Source of the DNA: Cytophagales bacterium
GTDB taxonomy: Bacteria; Bacteroidota; Bacteroidia; Cytophagales; Flammeovirgaceae
Direction of reading: 5' to 3'
Assembly (NCBI GenBank): GCA_025056215.1
Contig: JANWWC010000001.1
Coordinates: 806,001-870,000, forward strand
DNA: 64,000 nucleotides
Under the pieces are notes generated by a model that saw nothing but the letters and a program-made list of their open reading frames with translations, was not told the origin of the DNA and made no database searches. Position 1 is the stretch's first letter; each line of letters opens with the position of its first letter. Shown here one piece after another: positions 9,239 through 19,292 of this stretch. Both the position numbers and the translations under genes were made by a program.

Positions 9239-10372
9239 CTATAAATCGTCTAAAAAAAGCTCTGAGGCAATAGTATTCGCCAACAATTTTCCTTCTAAGG
9301 TTAGCACAATACAATGGTTTTCAATATTTAAATATTTTCCTAAGTATTTTTGGGTAATCAGTTTGCCTTTTTGAGCCAATAAATCATAATTAAAATGATG
9401 TTGAAGATACTTTAAATTACAGCCCCATTTTGTCCTTAAAGAAGTCATAATATACTCGTTGATGCGGTTGGCTGTAGAAAGCTTTTCAATATGAAAAGGC
9501 AAAATTTTTTGCCGGATGAGTTGCAAATAATTCGCATTATTCGAAACATTAGAATAACGGTGCATATTTCCATCGTAGGAGTGTGCACTTGGTCCAATTC
9601 CTAAATAAGGCTTACTTTGCCAATAAGAAGCGTTATGTCGAGAGTAATAGTTGGGCAAACAAAAATTAGAAACTTCATAGTGCTCAAAGCCGTTTTGTGT
9701 AAGAAATTGCGACACTTTTACAAAAAAATCAGCCGTTTCCTCATCGGATAGTGGCGTAAGTTTTCTTTTTTTAAAGAGATTGCCAAAAACTGTTTTTTCT
9801 TCTATTGTCAAACAATAAGCAGAAATGTGCTGTGGACGCAAAGCGACGAACTTCAATAAGTCATCGTAAAGTTCCTGAAGCGTTTGATGAGGAATCCCAT
9901 ATATCAAGTCGAGGTTGATGTTGTGAAAACCTTCGCTTTGAGCTAATTCGACAGCTTTTTGAGCTGTTGAAGTGTCGTGTACCCGATTCATGTAATGAAG
10001 ATACTTTTGTTGAAAAGTCTGAATTCCGATACTTAATCGATTGATTCCCAAAGATTTCCAACCAGATAGATTTTCTTTTGTAACATCGTCGGGATTAGCT
10101 TCAAGTGTAATTTCTGCTTGCCTTTCTACTTTGAAAAGCGCGTATACTTTTTCGAGAAGAGCAGCTATTTGTTTAATTTCTAACAGCGAAGGAGTTCCCC
10201 CTCCAAAATAAATAGTCTCAACAGGCTGCTGCAGAAAGTCGTTGCGCATTTCAAGTTCTGTAGTCATAGCGCGCACCATTTCGCGCTGTGTATTGCGATT
10301 AGTGCTAAAATGAAAATCACAATAATAACACGCTTGTTTGCAATACGGAATATGAAAATAGATTCCTGACAT
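9239..10372 (-). CDS. hemW: Radical SAM heme chaperone HemW
   Basis: 377 residues. The N-terminal radical-SAM cluster motif is C11-x3-C15-x2-C18 (YCKQACYYCDFHF), followed by the GGGTPSLL segment and a TIM-barrel core with EANPDD, RLSIGIQTF and a C-terminal HemN-like domain. The CxxxCxxC pattern with the aromatic residues before the third Cys fits HemW (a heme-trafficking protein formerly annotated as an oxygen-independent coproporphyrinogen oxidase), not genuine HemN, which has a longer N-terminus. Its ATG immediately follows the stop of the nucleotidyltransferase gene with no gap, so translation is probably coupled. The enzymatic annotation HemN is a common over-call for this group. Confidence 0.88.
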   Translation of the reverse strand: MSGIYFHIPYCKQACYYCDFHFSTNRNTQREMVRAMTTELEMRNDFLQQPVETIYFGGGTPSLLEIKQIAALLEKVYALFKVERQAEITLEANPDDVTKENLSGWKSLGINRLSIGIQTFQQKYLHYMNRVHDTSTAQKAVELAQSEGFHNINLDLIYGIPHQTLQELYDDLLKFVALRPQHISAYCLTIEEKTVFGNLFKKRKLTPLSDEETADFFVKVSQFLTQNGFEHYEVSNFCLPNYYSRHNASYWQSKPYLGIGPSAHSYDGNMHRYSNVSNNANYLQLIRQKILPFHIEKLSTANRINEYIMTSLRTKWGCNLKYLQHHFNYDLLAQKGKLITQKYLGKYLNIENHCIVLTLEGKLLANTIASELFLDDL

Positions 10373-11152
10373 TTATTTTCCGTAAGGATGAAAATCAGCC
10401 TGCCTGAAAAATTCTTCCCAGTAATGAAAAGTTTTGTAGTCGTTAGGGGTTCCCCAACAAATGTAGTAATCAATTTCGAAAACTTTGACGCGTTTTTTTG
10501 CTTCTACTACTTCGTTGATGGCTTCATCTACATAAAATTCGTTGTTGATACGCCTATTTTTAGCTATCATGCGCTCGGCAGCTTCTACAAAGTCTTTTCC
10601 ATGCCTAAACCAAAAGGCTCCTACAATGGCGTGGTCATTTATAGGTTTTTCGCTTATAGGTATTTTTACAGATACTCGTTTTACATTCAAATTCTCGTCG
10701 ACTATTATCCAGCCATATTGCTGTGGCTTAGAAACTACCGTTACATTATTCCTAAACGAAAAAGGCAAGCAGTCCGCTTGTTGAATGAGCTGATGAAATT
10801 TTTCTAGGTTCCAAATCATGCCATTGTCGCTTGCTCCAATCATAAGAGGTTCATCGTTATTGATGTATTCTTTAGCAAGCAAGCACGTAGAAGCTTGTCC
10901 TTCTGTTAAATAATCTACAGTAATAACAATACAATTGGGAAAATACTTTTTGAGTTCTTTATCAATTTGATACTCAGAAACATGAAAATCTCGACATACA
11001 AAAATATATCGATTTCCTTTTGGCAAAGACAATGCTGCTTGTACTACCATAGGTTTTCCAAGCACATCGAGTAAAGGCTTTGGTGTTGTATAACCTTCTT
11101 GCTGAAAACGGCTGCCCGCACCCGCCATCGGAATGAGAACGTTCATTGTCAA
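10373..11152 (-). CDS. Sugar-phosphate nucleotidyltransferase-like protein
   Basis: 259 residues with the N-terminal NTP-transferase fold: the nucleotide-binding loop MNVLIPMAGAGSRFQQEGY, then PKPLLDVLGKPM, a central Asp-containing ASDNG segment and FYVDEAINEVVE. This resembles glucose-1-phosphate thymidylyl/uridylyltransferase-type proteins, but it lacks the left-handed beta-helix of GlmU. Substrate not determinable. In Bacteroidota, proteins of this type often occur near glycosyltransferases, and here a GT39 enzyme lies 6 bp upstream in the same operon, which suggests a role in glycan or glycolipid synthesis. The start ATG is followed at once by the conserved MNVLIPMAG stretch. Its stop codon abuts the hemW start. 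Confidence 0.8.
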   Translation of the reverse strand: MTMNVLIPMAGAGSRFQQEGYTTPKPLLDVLGKPMVVQAALSLPKGNRYIFVCRDFHVSEYQIDKELKKYFPNCIVITVDYLTEGQASTCLLAKEYINNDEPLMIGASDNGMIWNLEKFHQLIQQADCLPFSFRNNVTVVSKPQQYGWIIVDENLNVKRVSVKIPISEKPINDHAIVGAFWFRHGKDFVEAAERMIAKNRRINNEFYVDEAINEVVEAKKRVKVFEIDYYICWGTPNDYKTFHYWEEFFRQADFHPYGK

Positions 11153-11158
11153 AATGTT

Positions 11159-12817
11159 TTATGGTTTTCTTCTAATAAAAAATACAAATCCGTTTTTTTC
11201 GCTAAATTTTTCTAGATGCGGAAATTTTTCACGCAATTCGTTTTCATCTACATTTTTACAAACAAAATACACATCTTTATCTATATCGCCTTGTAAAAGC
11301 CAATTTTCGTCGCTACTCTTAGGGTTTTGAGGTTTTGTTTTAGCAGTATAGAAGTAGGGCGCATAACTTTTAAAATAAATATTTTTAACGTATACATCTT
11401 TTCCTTGAAGGCTCTTATAAAAATCGATTGCTGCCCGCTGCGTAATTGCTTCAATCTGATTGATATTTAAATAAAGAAAAGCTTGTACGAACAACGCTGT
11501 TCCTAAAAAAAGAGCGCCAAAACCTTTTTCCCACTCTTTTTTTTGCAACCTATTCATTCCGTATATAAGTGCAACCATTAGCACAATTCCTGGAAGAGCG
11601 TGCCACATTGCCCATTCTACTTGCGCTTGCATGTTAGCCCTTGCAAATTCGTCTTTCGTAATTCTTTGTATCCAATAAATGTTTTTTCCTACTATAGGAA
11701 GTAGGATTGCTGCTATTGCCCATACACTTCCTATTGTCCAAATTCCAATTCTAGCAATGCTTGGGAACTTGATTTTTCCTTCTGAAATTCGCGACACTAC
11801 AAGCGTAGCTAAATAAGTAGTAGGAAAGTATACCAAAGAAGAATAATGAACAATTTTGGTCTGGACAATGCTAAACAATCCGAGTACTACTCCAAACAAA
11901 ATTATCATCCAAATTCGAAAATCTTTTTGATGAGCAATTTCTATTGGAAAGCGATAAAAAGCACGAATGGCTATCCACGAAGCTGGAAAAACTCCTACTA
12001 AAAGAACTACAAAATGGTATCCTAAAAAGCCTTTATGTCCTGCATCGGGTTGGCTGAACAACTCCCATTGACGAATAAAAAAAGCTTTTACGAACTCATT
12101 TCCATTCAACCACATCTCGGGGAAAAGCCACAAACCAAATACGAAAGCTGCAATTAGCACAAATCCTAAATATTCTAAAGGAGAAATAAAGAATCGGAAC
12201 TTCGCATAAATCCAATATATACCTAAAGTTAAGCTAATGATAATAAGCGCAGCATATCCTTTGGTAAGAATTGCACAACCGCAAAAAATCCCTGCGACTA
12301 CTCCATAAACATAAAAATGAAAAGGTAGGTGGATAGACTCAATTTTTGATTTTTTCCAGTGGAAAAGGATAAGAAAATAAATGCTTCCGAAAATAAAAAA
12401 GTTAAACCAAGGGTCAATAATACCCGATTTGAAATACAAATGCGGAAGAAGGGAGCCAAAATAAATCAAAGCCCACAAAGCCCCAAATGACCGGCTGTGA
12501 AGTTGCTCCCCTATTTTAAACAAAAAAAATAGCGTAAATAATCCACAAACGGCGTTCGGAAAACGCGCTGCATATTCGTTGATACCCCAAGCACGCATAG
12601 AAAGTGCTTGTAGCCAAATAAACAAAGGAGGTTTTTCATAAAAAGGTTGAAAATCGATGTGAATTCTTAAATAATCGTCGAGTAAAATCATTTCTCGTGC
12701 TGCTTCAGCAAAATTGATTTCGTCCCAATCAAACAAGTGAACTCCTCCTAAAAAAGGAAAAAATGCTAAACAAGCTACTAACAAGATATAAAGTTCAGTT
12801 TTTGTTTTTTCTAACAT
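11159..12817 (-). CDS. GT39/ArnT-like membrane glycosyltransferase
   Basis: 552 residues with about 11-12 hydrophobic membrane segments. The N-terminal periplasmic loop has the acidic GT-C motif in FDWDEINFAEAARE followed by EKPPLFIWLQ, as in the dolichyl-phosphate-mannose/ArnT (GT39, PMT_2) family. Such enzymes transfer a sugar from a polyprenyl-phosphate donor to a lipid or protein acceptor on the periplasmic side. The C-terminal soluble part (about 450-552) is short and family-specific. It sits 3 bp after tatC and 6 bp before the nucleotidyltransferase, so it belongs to the same operon. Acceptor and donor are unknown; lipid A or protein modification are both possible. Confidence 0.85.
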   Translation of the reverse strand: MLEKTKTELYILLVACLAFFPFLGGVHLFDWDEINFAEAAREMILLDDYLRIHIDFQPFYEKPPLFIWLQALSMRAWGINEYAARFPNAVCGLFTLFFLFKIGEQLHSRSFGALWALIYFGSLLPHLYFKSGIIDPWFNFFIFGSIYFLILFHWKKSKIESIHLPFHFYVYGVVAGIFCGCAILTKGYAALIIISLTLGIYWIYAKFRFFISPLEYLGFVLIAAFVFGLWLFPEMWLNGNEFVKAFFIRQWELFSQPDAGHKGFLGYHFVVLLVGVFPASWIAIRAFYRFPIEIAHQKDFRIWMIILFGVVLGLFSIVQTKIVHYSSLVYFPTTYLATLVVSRISEGKIKFPSIARIGIWTIGSVWAIAAILLPIVGKNIYWIQRITKDEFARANMQAQVEWAMWHALPGIVLMVALIYGMNRLQKKEWEKGFGALFLGTALFVQAFLYLNINQIEAITQRAAIDFYKSLQGKDVYVKNIYFKSYAPYFYTAKTKPQNPKSSDENWLLQGDIDKDVYFVCKNVDENELREKFPHLEKFSEKNGFVFFIRRKP

Positions 12818-12820
12818 AGC

Positions 12821-13717
12821 TTAAAATTGTCTGTTAACAGAATTAGCCGGTGGTTTGATTTGGAGAGTGTTCTTTTCAGAGAATGCCTTCGAAGCGTATC
12901 GTTTAGCAAGTTCAGCTTCTTCTTTCTCTAAGCCTTGCTGCACTTTTGCTGAAATTAAAATACTAAAAGCATACAGAATCGTTACGGGAAGAGCTACTAG
13001 AATTTGACTAAACACATCTGGAGGCGTAATCACTGCGCTAACTATCAGAATAATCACAACAGCATGGCGGAAATAATTTTTCATAAGAGCAGGCGTAACA
13101 ATTCCAATCTTAGAAAGAAAGTACACTACAATGGGAAGTTGAAACATCACGCCGCATGCTAATACAATCATGATAATAGTTTGGATATACGAAATAATAT
13201 CGATGTCATTGCGAATGCTTTCATCAATTTGATAATTTACCAAAAAGTTGATAGAAATAGGCGTAATGATAAAGTAACCAAAAAGAACACCACTCAAAAA
13301 TAAAAAAGAAACAAAAAAAGTAGCATATCGGCTTACGCGCTGTTCATGTGGATAAAGTCCGGGTTTAACAAATCTCCAAATTTCCCAAAATACGTAAGGG
13401 AAAGCGCAAATAAGTCCTACTACTACCGAGGAGGTGATGTGCATAGTAAATTGCCCCGTCATAGTGCGGCTCTGAAGTGTAAAAGGAAGTGAGTTAATGC
13501 AAAGAGCAGGCGTCTGAAAGTATTCACTTAGTTTGCACAAAACCCGATACGTAATAAAATCAGGACGTGAAGGTCCGAAAATGATAACGTGAAAAATATA
13601 ATACTTAGAAAAAAAAGCGGCTACAGTGAATATTAAAATTGCTATTATCGAACGTATTAAGTGCCATCGGAGTTCTTCCAAATGGTCCAAAAAAGACATT
13701 TCTTTATCCACATTCAT
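12821..13717 (-). CDS. tatC: Sec-independent protein translocase TatC
   Basis: 298 residues from the ATG at 13717; seven codons upstream an in-frame TTG at 13738 exists but the ATG is preferred. TatC is the multispanning receptor that binds twin-arginine signal peptides. Visible features are the cytoplasmic N-terminal motif MSFLDHLEELRWHLIRS with the conserved Glu pair, the FPYVFWEIWRFVKPGLYPHE block between helices 2 and 3, and six predicted transmembrane helices. There is a longer periplasmic first loop (about residues 45-90), as in Bacteroidota TatC proteins. No tatA/tatB gene is next to it. It is the first gene of a six-gene minus-strand run. Confidence 0.95.
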   Translation of the reverse strand: MNVDKEMSFLDHLEELRWHLIRSIIAILIFTVAAFFSKYYIFHVIIFGPSRPDFITYRVLCKLSEYFQTPALCINSLPFTLQSRTMTGQFTMHITSSVVVGLICAFPYVFWEIWRFVKPGLYPHEQRVSRYATFFVSFLFLSGVLFGYFIITPISINFLVNYQIDESIRNDIDIISYIQTIIMIVLACGVMFQLPIVVYFLSKIGIVTPALMKNYFRHAVVIILIVSAVITPPDVFSQILVALPVTILYAFSILISAKVQQGLEKEEAELAKRYASKAFSEKNTLQIKPPANSVNRQF

Positions 13718-13951
13718 TCCAAAATGATTTAAAAGCAAAATTCAAATATTATTCGGAAAAACTCTACTATCAAAACATGAAGTTTTATCGGCTCAAAAAT
13801 TTTTAAAATTGATCAAATTTTCTTTTAAATTCTATTGTAATCCTTGAAAGATAAAATTCGTTTAAAAGGCTTTTAACCTTTATATTAGCAAAAATAATTC
13901 AGCAAACTCAAACAAACTATCCTATTTTAATCTTTCAAATCAAACCTAAAA

Positions 13952-16867
13952 ATGGAAAAAAATTTAAACGAGTTTTACATTGTAGGAGTAGGGGCATCAG
14001 CAGGAGGTTTGGAAGCGCTTCAAGAATTTATCTCTCATCTGCCTAAAGAACTTCCTAACGCTGCTATTATTGTAGCACAACACTTAAGCCCTACTTATAA
14101 AAGTATGCTTGTGCAATTGTTAGGAAGACAAACGAGTTTGGAGGTGATTGAGGCCCGAAATGGACTTAATATTGTGCCAGGAAAAATTTACATTACTCCC
14201 CCCGATAGCGAAATTGCAGTAAAACAAAACTTTATTCAACTTAAAAAAGCTGCTTCGGGCGTGCAACCTAAACCTTCGGTAGATGCTTTTTTTCAATCAT
14301 TAGCGGAGGAAAAACAAGAAAAATCTATCGGAATCATTCTTTCAGGAACAGGAACTGATGGAGCTAACGGAATCCGAGCAATTAAAAACGCAGGAGGCAT
14401 TACCATTGCCCAAGAACCTCAAACCGCCAAATACGATGGAATGCCAATCTCCGCCATCGAAACAGGACAAGTAGATTTAGTGCTTTCTCCCGATAAAATC
14501 GGAGAAGAACTTCAAGAAATTTTAAACACTCCTCCTACTCTTCTGCACATCAAAGAAAAACAACAACCTAACAACGCTCTAGACAAAATTTTGCACTTGC
14601 TCTCCAAAAGAAGCGGTACAGACTTTTCGAACTACAAGCCTTCTACTATTTGCCGAAGACTCGAAAAACGAATGGCAACTCTTAAAATAGAGAAGGGTCT
14701 AGAGCAATACGTAGAGTATGTAGAAAATCACCCAGAAGAACTCGATATCTTGTTTGATAATGTTTTAATTGGAGTTACTAGCTTTTTCAGAGACACTGAA
14801 GCCTTTAAAGTACTTGAAAAATACTTAGCTAAAATCGTTATCAACAACAGCGCGACTAAACAAATTCGAATCTGGACACCTGGCTGTGCCACAGGAGAAG
14901 AAACCTATTCTATTGCTATTCTGTTAGCTAAAATTCTTGGAAATAAACTCTCTGATTACAATATCCAAATTTTTGGAACAGATATCGACGAAAAAGCCAT
15001 CACTCACGCCCGAAAAGCACTTTACGACAAATCAGTAGTAGCTAACATCCCAGATTATATTTTAGATAGCTATTTTCTTAAAAAGGGAAATCAATATGAA
15101 GTTATCAAACCTATTCGTCAACTCGTTTTATTTTCTAAGCACGATGTTGCAAACAATCCGCCTTTCTTAAAGTTAGATTTAATAAGTTGCCGAAACTTGT
15201 TGATTTACTTCGGGCAAAATCTACAAAAGCATATCATTCCGATTTTTCATTATGCACTCAATCCAGACGGATATTTATTCTTAGGAAAATCTGAAACTGT
15301 CGGACAATTCACGGACTTGTTTCAAACTATCGACGGCAAATATAAAATCTTTCAACGCAAACGCGGAAGCCATTTGCACACAATTCGCTTTTCGGGTTTT
15401 AAACCTAACCTTCAACAAACGCGCTTGCGAACAATAGAACCTCGAACTTCTTCTCAACAGAAAACAATCCCTGAAATGGTGCGCGAAACACTCTATAATA
15501 CATTCGAACATCCGTATGTAATTATCAACGATACGATGGACATTCTCGAAATCAATGGAGATGTGAGAATGTTTTTAGGGTTTACTTCAGGAGAAATGAA
15601 CTCTAACATTATCAAACTAGCACATAAGGATTTACAAATCGAATTGCGTTCTGTTATCAATAAAGCAATTAAAGAAAACCAATCTGTGAAAAGCGAAAAG
15701 CGCAAAATTGATTTTTTTGATAAAAAATTTGCAGTTCAGATTTGTGTAAAACCTCTTCTATATGCTCCTATCGAAAGCCCTATGCTTATGGTGATTTTCG
15801 AATCACAAGAACTTAAAGAAGAAGACATCACACAGGTAGAAAAGAACGATAAAAATATAGCGCGCATCTTAGAACTTGAACACGAACTGGCTGCCACAAA
15901 AGAAAATCTACAAACTTTTATCGAAGAACTTGAAACCGCTAATGAAGAACTTCAGTCGCTCAACGAAGAACTTCAAAGCTCTAACGAAGAACTTGAAACT
16001 TCTAATGAAGAACTCCAAAGTACCAACGAAGAACTTCAGATTGCTTATACAGAACTCAAAGCTGCCAATGAAGAAATCGAACGACAAGCAGCACTCTTAC
16101 AAATCTCTGAACAAAATGCAAAAGCACTGCTCAACAATACACTTCAATCGTTTATTCTTATCAACTCCGATTACAAAGTAAGCGCATATAACGAATTAGC
16201 AGAAAAACTTTTTGTAGAATTATTTGACAAGCATCTCAAACCCAACCAAAACATTATCGATATTATTCCTGAAAACGACTTTGATTTTTTTCACAAAGAA
16301 CTCAAAAAATCACTCACTCCTAAAATCGTCGTAGGAGAACACTCTTTTAAAGACAAAAAACAACAAGAGCGATGGTTTAAATACAATTTTACTCCTGTCA
16401 TCAATAAATCTGGACAAGCGGAAGGCGTATCTTTGGCACTATTAGAAATTACAGAACAAAAGAAGACTGAAAAAGAACTTCTTGATAATGAAAAACTTAT
16501 CAATTCTATTTTTAATTGCGCTGATATTGGAATCTGTGTAACCAACAAGGAAGCTAAATTCGTAAAAGCCAATCAGGCCTACTGTGATTTGTATGGCTAC
16601 ACAATGGATGAAATCATTGGGAAGCCCTTCACGATTGTCGTTCCGCCTGAGCATCGAGAGTTTGCTTTAAAAATGCACAGAAATTACTTGGAAGGGTCGC
16701 CTGAAACCCCTGGAAAGTGGCGCGTTCAACGAAAAAACGGCGAAAATATGTGGGTATGGGTTACTGCTTCTCGCCTTATCGATGAAAATGGAAATGCTTT
16801 TAAAGTCACCACTGTTCGCCGTTTAGGCGAGCACGAAGCACAAGATGTTAAGCCTATCAACGAATAG
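13952..16867 (+). CDS. CheB-CheR-PAS fusion protein without a histidine kinase domain
   Basis: 971 residues. Order: CheB methylesterase (about 8-190) with catalytic Ser16 (GVGASAGG), His44 (AQHLSP) and Asp136 (GTGTDGANG); CheR methyltransferase (about 205-470) with the SAM loop TPGCATGEETYS and the LISCRNLLIYF block; a PAS-like region (about 515-620); and a coiled coil (about 640-715) containing a heptad tandem of the form NEELQSx between about 658 and 697. Two further PAS domains follow (about 735-845 and 855-960). Many relatives continue into a histidine kinase; this one stops after the last PAS domain. No receiver domain is visible before CheB. It probably modifies chemoreceptor-like proteins or acts as a signalling scaffold. 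Its 3' end overlaps the convergent glycosyltransferase gene by 11 bp. Confidence 0.9.
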   Translation: MEKNLNEFYIVGVGASAGGLEALQEFISHLPKELPNAAIIVAQHLSPTYKSMLVQLLGRQTSLEVIEARNGLNIVPGKIYITPPDSEIAVKQNFIQLKKAASGVQPKPSVDAFFQSLAEEKQEKSIGIILSGTGTDGANGIRAIKNAGGITIAQEPQTAKYDGMPISAIETGQVDLVLSPDKIGEELQEILNTPPTLLHIKEKQQPNNALDKILHLLSKRSGTDFSNYKPSTICRRLEKRMATLKIEKGLEQYVEYVENHPEELDILFDNVLIGVTSFFRDTEAFKVLEKYLAKIVINNSATKQIRIWTPGCATGEETYSIAILLAKILGNKLSDYNIQIFGTDIDEKAITHARKALYDKSVVANIPDYILDSYFLKKGNQYEVIKPIRQLVLFSKHDVANNPPFLKLDLISCRNLLIYFGQNLQKHIIPIFHYALNPDGYLFLGKSETVGQFTDLFQTIDGKYKIFQRKRGSHLHTIRFSGFKPNLQQTRLRTIEPRTSSQQKTIPEMVRETLYNTFEHPYVIINDTMDILEINGDVRMFLGFTSGEMNSNIIKLAHKDLQIELRSVINKAIKENQSVKSEKRKIDFFDKKFAVQICVKPLLYAPIESPMLMVIFESQELKEEDITQVEKNDKNIARILELEHELAATKENLQTFIEELETANEELQSLNEELQSSNEELETSNEELQSTNEELQIAYTELKAANEEIERQAALLQISEQNAKALLNNTLQSFILINSDYKVSAYNELAEKLFVELFDKHLKPNQNIIDIIPENDFDFFHKELKKSLTPKIVVGEHSFKDKKQQERWFKYNFTPVINKSGQAEGVSLALLEITEQKKTEKELLDNEKLINSIFNCADIGICVTNKEAKFVKANQAYCDLYGYTMDEIIGKPFTIVVPPEHREFALKMHRNYLEGSPETPGKWRVQRKNGENMWVWVTASRLIDENGNAFKVTTVRRLGEHEAQDVKPINE

Positions 16868-17978
16868 TTTTAGCATGCTCTACAATCTGAGCAGCAAGGC
16901 TCTCCCATGTGTAAACTTTTTTGAAATTAGAAATGTTCTCTTCATAAGAATAGGAAGAATGAAAAAAGCTTGTAATGGCTTCTACTAAATGCGGAACATC
17001 AGCATGTTGAATTGTAATTCCCGTGCGATATTTTTCTACTGTATCGTGAAGAGAGCCTACTTTAGTGACAATCACAGGCAGGTCAAAATGATAAGAAATC
17101 GTTAACACACCACTTTGAGTAGCGCTCTTATAAGGAAGTATATTAACGTCAGCAGCAGAAAAAAAGAGATTTACTTCATTATCAGGAATATATTTTTCAT
17201 AAATGAAAATGCGCTCTCGATTTTTGTTTTGAGCAACCAAAGCGCGATATTTTTGAGTATCTTCATAAGGTTCACCTGCAATAAGCAAATAATATTCTTC
17301 TGAAAGTCTATTGAAAGACTCAATGAGAACATCCAATCCTTTATAAGCGCGAATCAATCCAAAAAACAACAAAACTTTTGCATGATTAGGAATATTAAAG
17401 TATTCTCGTGCTTGAGATTTAGGAAGTTTCTGTCCGAAATGGTTGTAAGTAGGATGTGGATGAAAGACATAAGGCAACGACGGCGATAGATCTTTTAAAT
17501 CTTGTTCTACTGTTGGGCTCATCACCACTGCAAAATCCAATGAAGAAAGAAAATAGCGATTCAACAAATTATCTCCAATTCTTTTTTCATGTGGTTTTAC
17601 GTTGTCTAAGATAGCCGCAGTTTTGACGCCCTTTTTGCGAAGGAGTCTCGCTACTGTTCCTAAAGAAGGAGCAAAAAAAGGCATCCAGTATTTCATAACC
17701 AAAATATCAGGTTTAAACTTCTGAATTTGGTGCGCTGTAGAAAAATAAGTAATAGGATTGATAGTATCAAGCACACGAACGGCTGGAATATTATCTACTT
17801 TATCGGCAGACGATACGTACTGCGTAGAGCCAGGAAACAATATCTCTGGGTACTGTCTTGTAAAAGTAAATGCTTTTATAGTATTGGATTGTTGTTCAAA
17901 GGCTCTATAAAGAAGCGCATTGAAATGTGCAATGCCTCCTCGATAAGGATAAAAAGTAGAAAGATAAGCTATTTTCAC
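16857..17978 (-). CDS. Glycosyltransferase, GT4 family (GT-B fold)
   Basis: 373 residues starting with GTG at 17978 (KIAYLSTFYPYRGGIAHF), a typical N-terminal Rossmann strand with a glycine loop. The C-terminal half has the group-1 transferase core: VLLFFGLIRAYKGLDVLIE, then LLIAGEP, FIYEKYIPDNEVNLFFSAADV and the donor-binding PYKSATQSGVLTISYHFDLPV region, where the E-x7-E motif of many members is not conserved in exact form. Such enzymes use nucleotide-sugars to build exopolysaccharide, O-antigen or glycolipids on the cytoplasmic side. It begins 11 bp after uxuA but no functional link is apparent. The shared 3' end with the CheB-CheR gene is an 11-bp convergent overlap. Confidence 0.85.
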   Translation of the reverse strand: MKIAYLSTFYPYRGGIAHFNALLYRAFEQQSNTIKAFTFTRQYPEILFPGSTQYVSSADKVDNIPAVRVLDTINPITYFSTAHQIQKFKPDILVMKYWMPFFAPSLGTVARLLRKKGVKTAAILDNVKPHEKRIGDNLLNRYFLSSLDFAVVMSPTVEQDLKDLSPSLPYVFHPHPTYNHFGQKLPKSQAREYFNIPNHAKVLLFFGLIRAYKGLDVLIESFNRLSEEYYLLIAGEPYEDTQKYRALVAQNKNRERIFIYEKYIPDNEVNLFFSAADVNILPYKSATQSGVLTISYHFDLPVIVTKVGSLHDTVEKYRTGITIQHADVPHLVEAITSFFHSSYSYEENISNFKKVYTWESLAAQIVEHAKTIR

Positions 17979-17989
17979 TTTTTAGCAAG

Positions 17990-19198
17990 TTATAGTCCTA
18001 AACTCCTTCTGATGCCGAGTTCTAAGCCTCGAAGTTCTGCTAATCCGCGCAAACGTCCAATTGCTGAATAGCCTGGATTAGTTTTCTTCTTTAAATCGTC
18101 GAGCATTTGATGTCCGTGGTCAGGGCGCATTGGAATGCGCACATCTTTTCTTTTTTGTTGTTTTCGCTTTTCTTGCTCTAATGTAATCGCTTTGACAACA
18201 GCGTACATATCTACATCGCCTTCTAAGTGATTAGCTTCGTAAAAACTTTCAGGATTTTCGACATCTCTCTTAGTAGCTCTCAAATGAATAAAATGCATTC
18301 GACTTCCGTGTCTTTCTATCATTCCAGGCAAATCGTTATCAGGGCGGACTCCATAAGAACCTGTGCACATTGTAAAACCATTCGCAGAAGAAGGCACAGC
18401 TTCAAGCAACTGTTGTAAGTCTGCTTCAGTACTAACTACGCGAGGCAAACCTAAAATAGGACGGGGAGGATCATCAGGATGAATTGCTAAACGAACTCCC
18501 ACGCTCTCAGCCACAGGTACAATTTCTCGCAAAAACTCGTATAAATGTTGTCTCAAATCTTTGTCACTAATATGTTTGTACTCGTCGAGAGCCTTTTGAA
18601 ACTGCTGAAGTGTATAATGTTCTTCCGCACCTGGCAATCCTGCAATGATGTTTTTAATGAGTTGTTCTTTTTGCTCGGTTGTCATTTGCTGAAAAACCTT
18701 TTTGGCGCGCTCTTTTTGGTGATCGGAATACATTTTTTCGGCGCCTGGTCGCTCCAATAAAAAAAGCTCGAAAGCAGCAAATTCGTCTGCATCAAATCGA
18801 AGCGCTAAGGAGCGATCTTCTACTCTGAAAGCTAAATCGGTGCGCGTCCAATCTAAAACAGGCATAAAATTATAACACACCGTATCAATTCCACATTCTG
18901 CCAAATGAAGAAGCGTTTGCTTGTAGTTTTGAATATATTGTTTGTAGTTGCCCGTTTGTTTTTTGATGTCTTCATGAACAGGAACGCTTTCTACAACAGC
19001 CCAACGCAAACCTGTTTTTTCTCCTTCATAATACTCAATTTCATTAATTCTCTTCAAGATTTCTTCTTTGCTCCATACCTGTCCATTAGGAATATGATGG
19101 CAGGCCGTGACAACTCCTGTTGCTCCGGCTTGCATGATGTCAGGAATTGAAACAGGGTCAGACGGTCCGAACCACCGCCAAGTTTGTTCCATACTCAT
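17990..19198 (-). CDS. uxuA: Mannonate dehydratase
   Basis: 402 residues, close to the usual 390-400. UxuA dehydrates D-mannonate to 2-keto-3-deoxygluconate in hexuronate breakdown. The N-terminal [20 protein letters not shown] and the following [59 protein letters not shown] and RPDHGHQM segments are strongly family-specific and include metal-ligand His, Asp and Cys-region residues. No other glucuronate genes (uxaC, uxuB, kdgK) are nearby, so the rest of the pathway must lie elsewhere. The window has a GH105-like gene that could release unsaturated uronates, but 38 kb away. The downstream glycosyltransferase starts 11 bp after the stop. Confidence 0.95.
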   Translation of the reverse strand: MSMEQTWRWFGPSDPVSIPDIMQAGATGVVTACHHIPNGQVWSKEEILKRINEIEYYEGEKTGLRWAVVESVPVHEDIKKQTGNYKQYIQNYKQTLLHLAECGIDTVCYNFMPVLDWTRTDLAFRVEDRSLALRFDADEFAAFELFLLERPGAEKMYSDHQKERAKKVFQQMTTEQKEQLIKNIIAGLPGAEEHYTLQQFQKALDEYKHISDKDLRQHLYEFLREIVPVAESVGVRLAIHPDDPPRPILGLPRVVSTEADLQQLLEAVPSSANGFTMCTGSYGVRPDNDLPGMIERHGSRMHFIHLRATKRDVENPESFYEANHLEGDVDMYAVVKAITLEQEKRKQQKRKDVRIPMRPDHGHQMLDDLKKKTNPGYSAIGRLRGLAELRGLELGIRRSLGL

Positions 19199-19292
19199 AA
19201 AATATTCTAAGAATTCAGTTAGCGCGAAGTTATAGACTTCCTTCGGCTTTCTTCTTGATAAAAGTATAAATTTTTTACTCGATTTTTTTCAT

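Noticed and set aside
9174-9314. N-terminal extension of the phosphatase to the ATG at 9314
   Set aside because: It overlaps hemW and puts the clear signal peptide inside the protein; the ATG at 9173 is preferred.
10388-10807. 139-codon ORF antisense to the nucleotidyltransferase
   Set aside because: It runs opposite to a clearly conserved gene and has no recognisable domain or start signal.
15923-16045. A tandem DNA repeat with about 21-bp period
   Set aside because: It is the coding sequence of the NEELQSx-type coiled-coil heptads within the CheB-CheR-PAS gene, not an independent DNA repeat.
15876-16181. 101-codon ORF over the coiled-coil region
   Set aside because: Shadow frame of the heptad repeats, with K/N-rich low complexity and no independent features.
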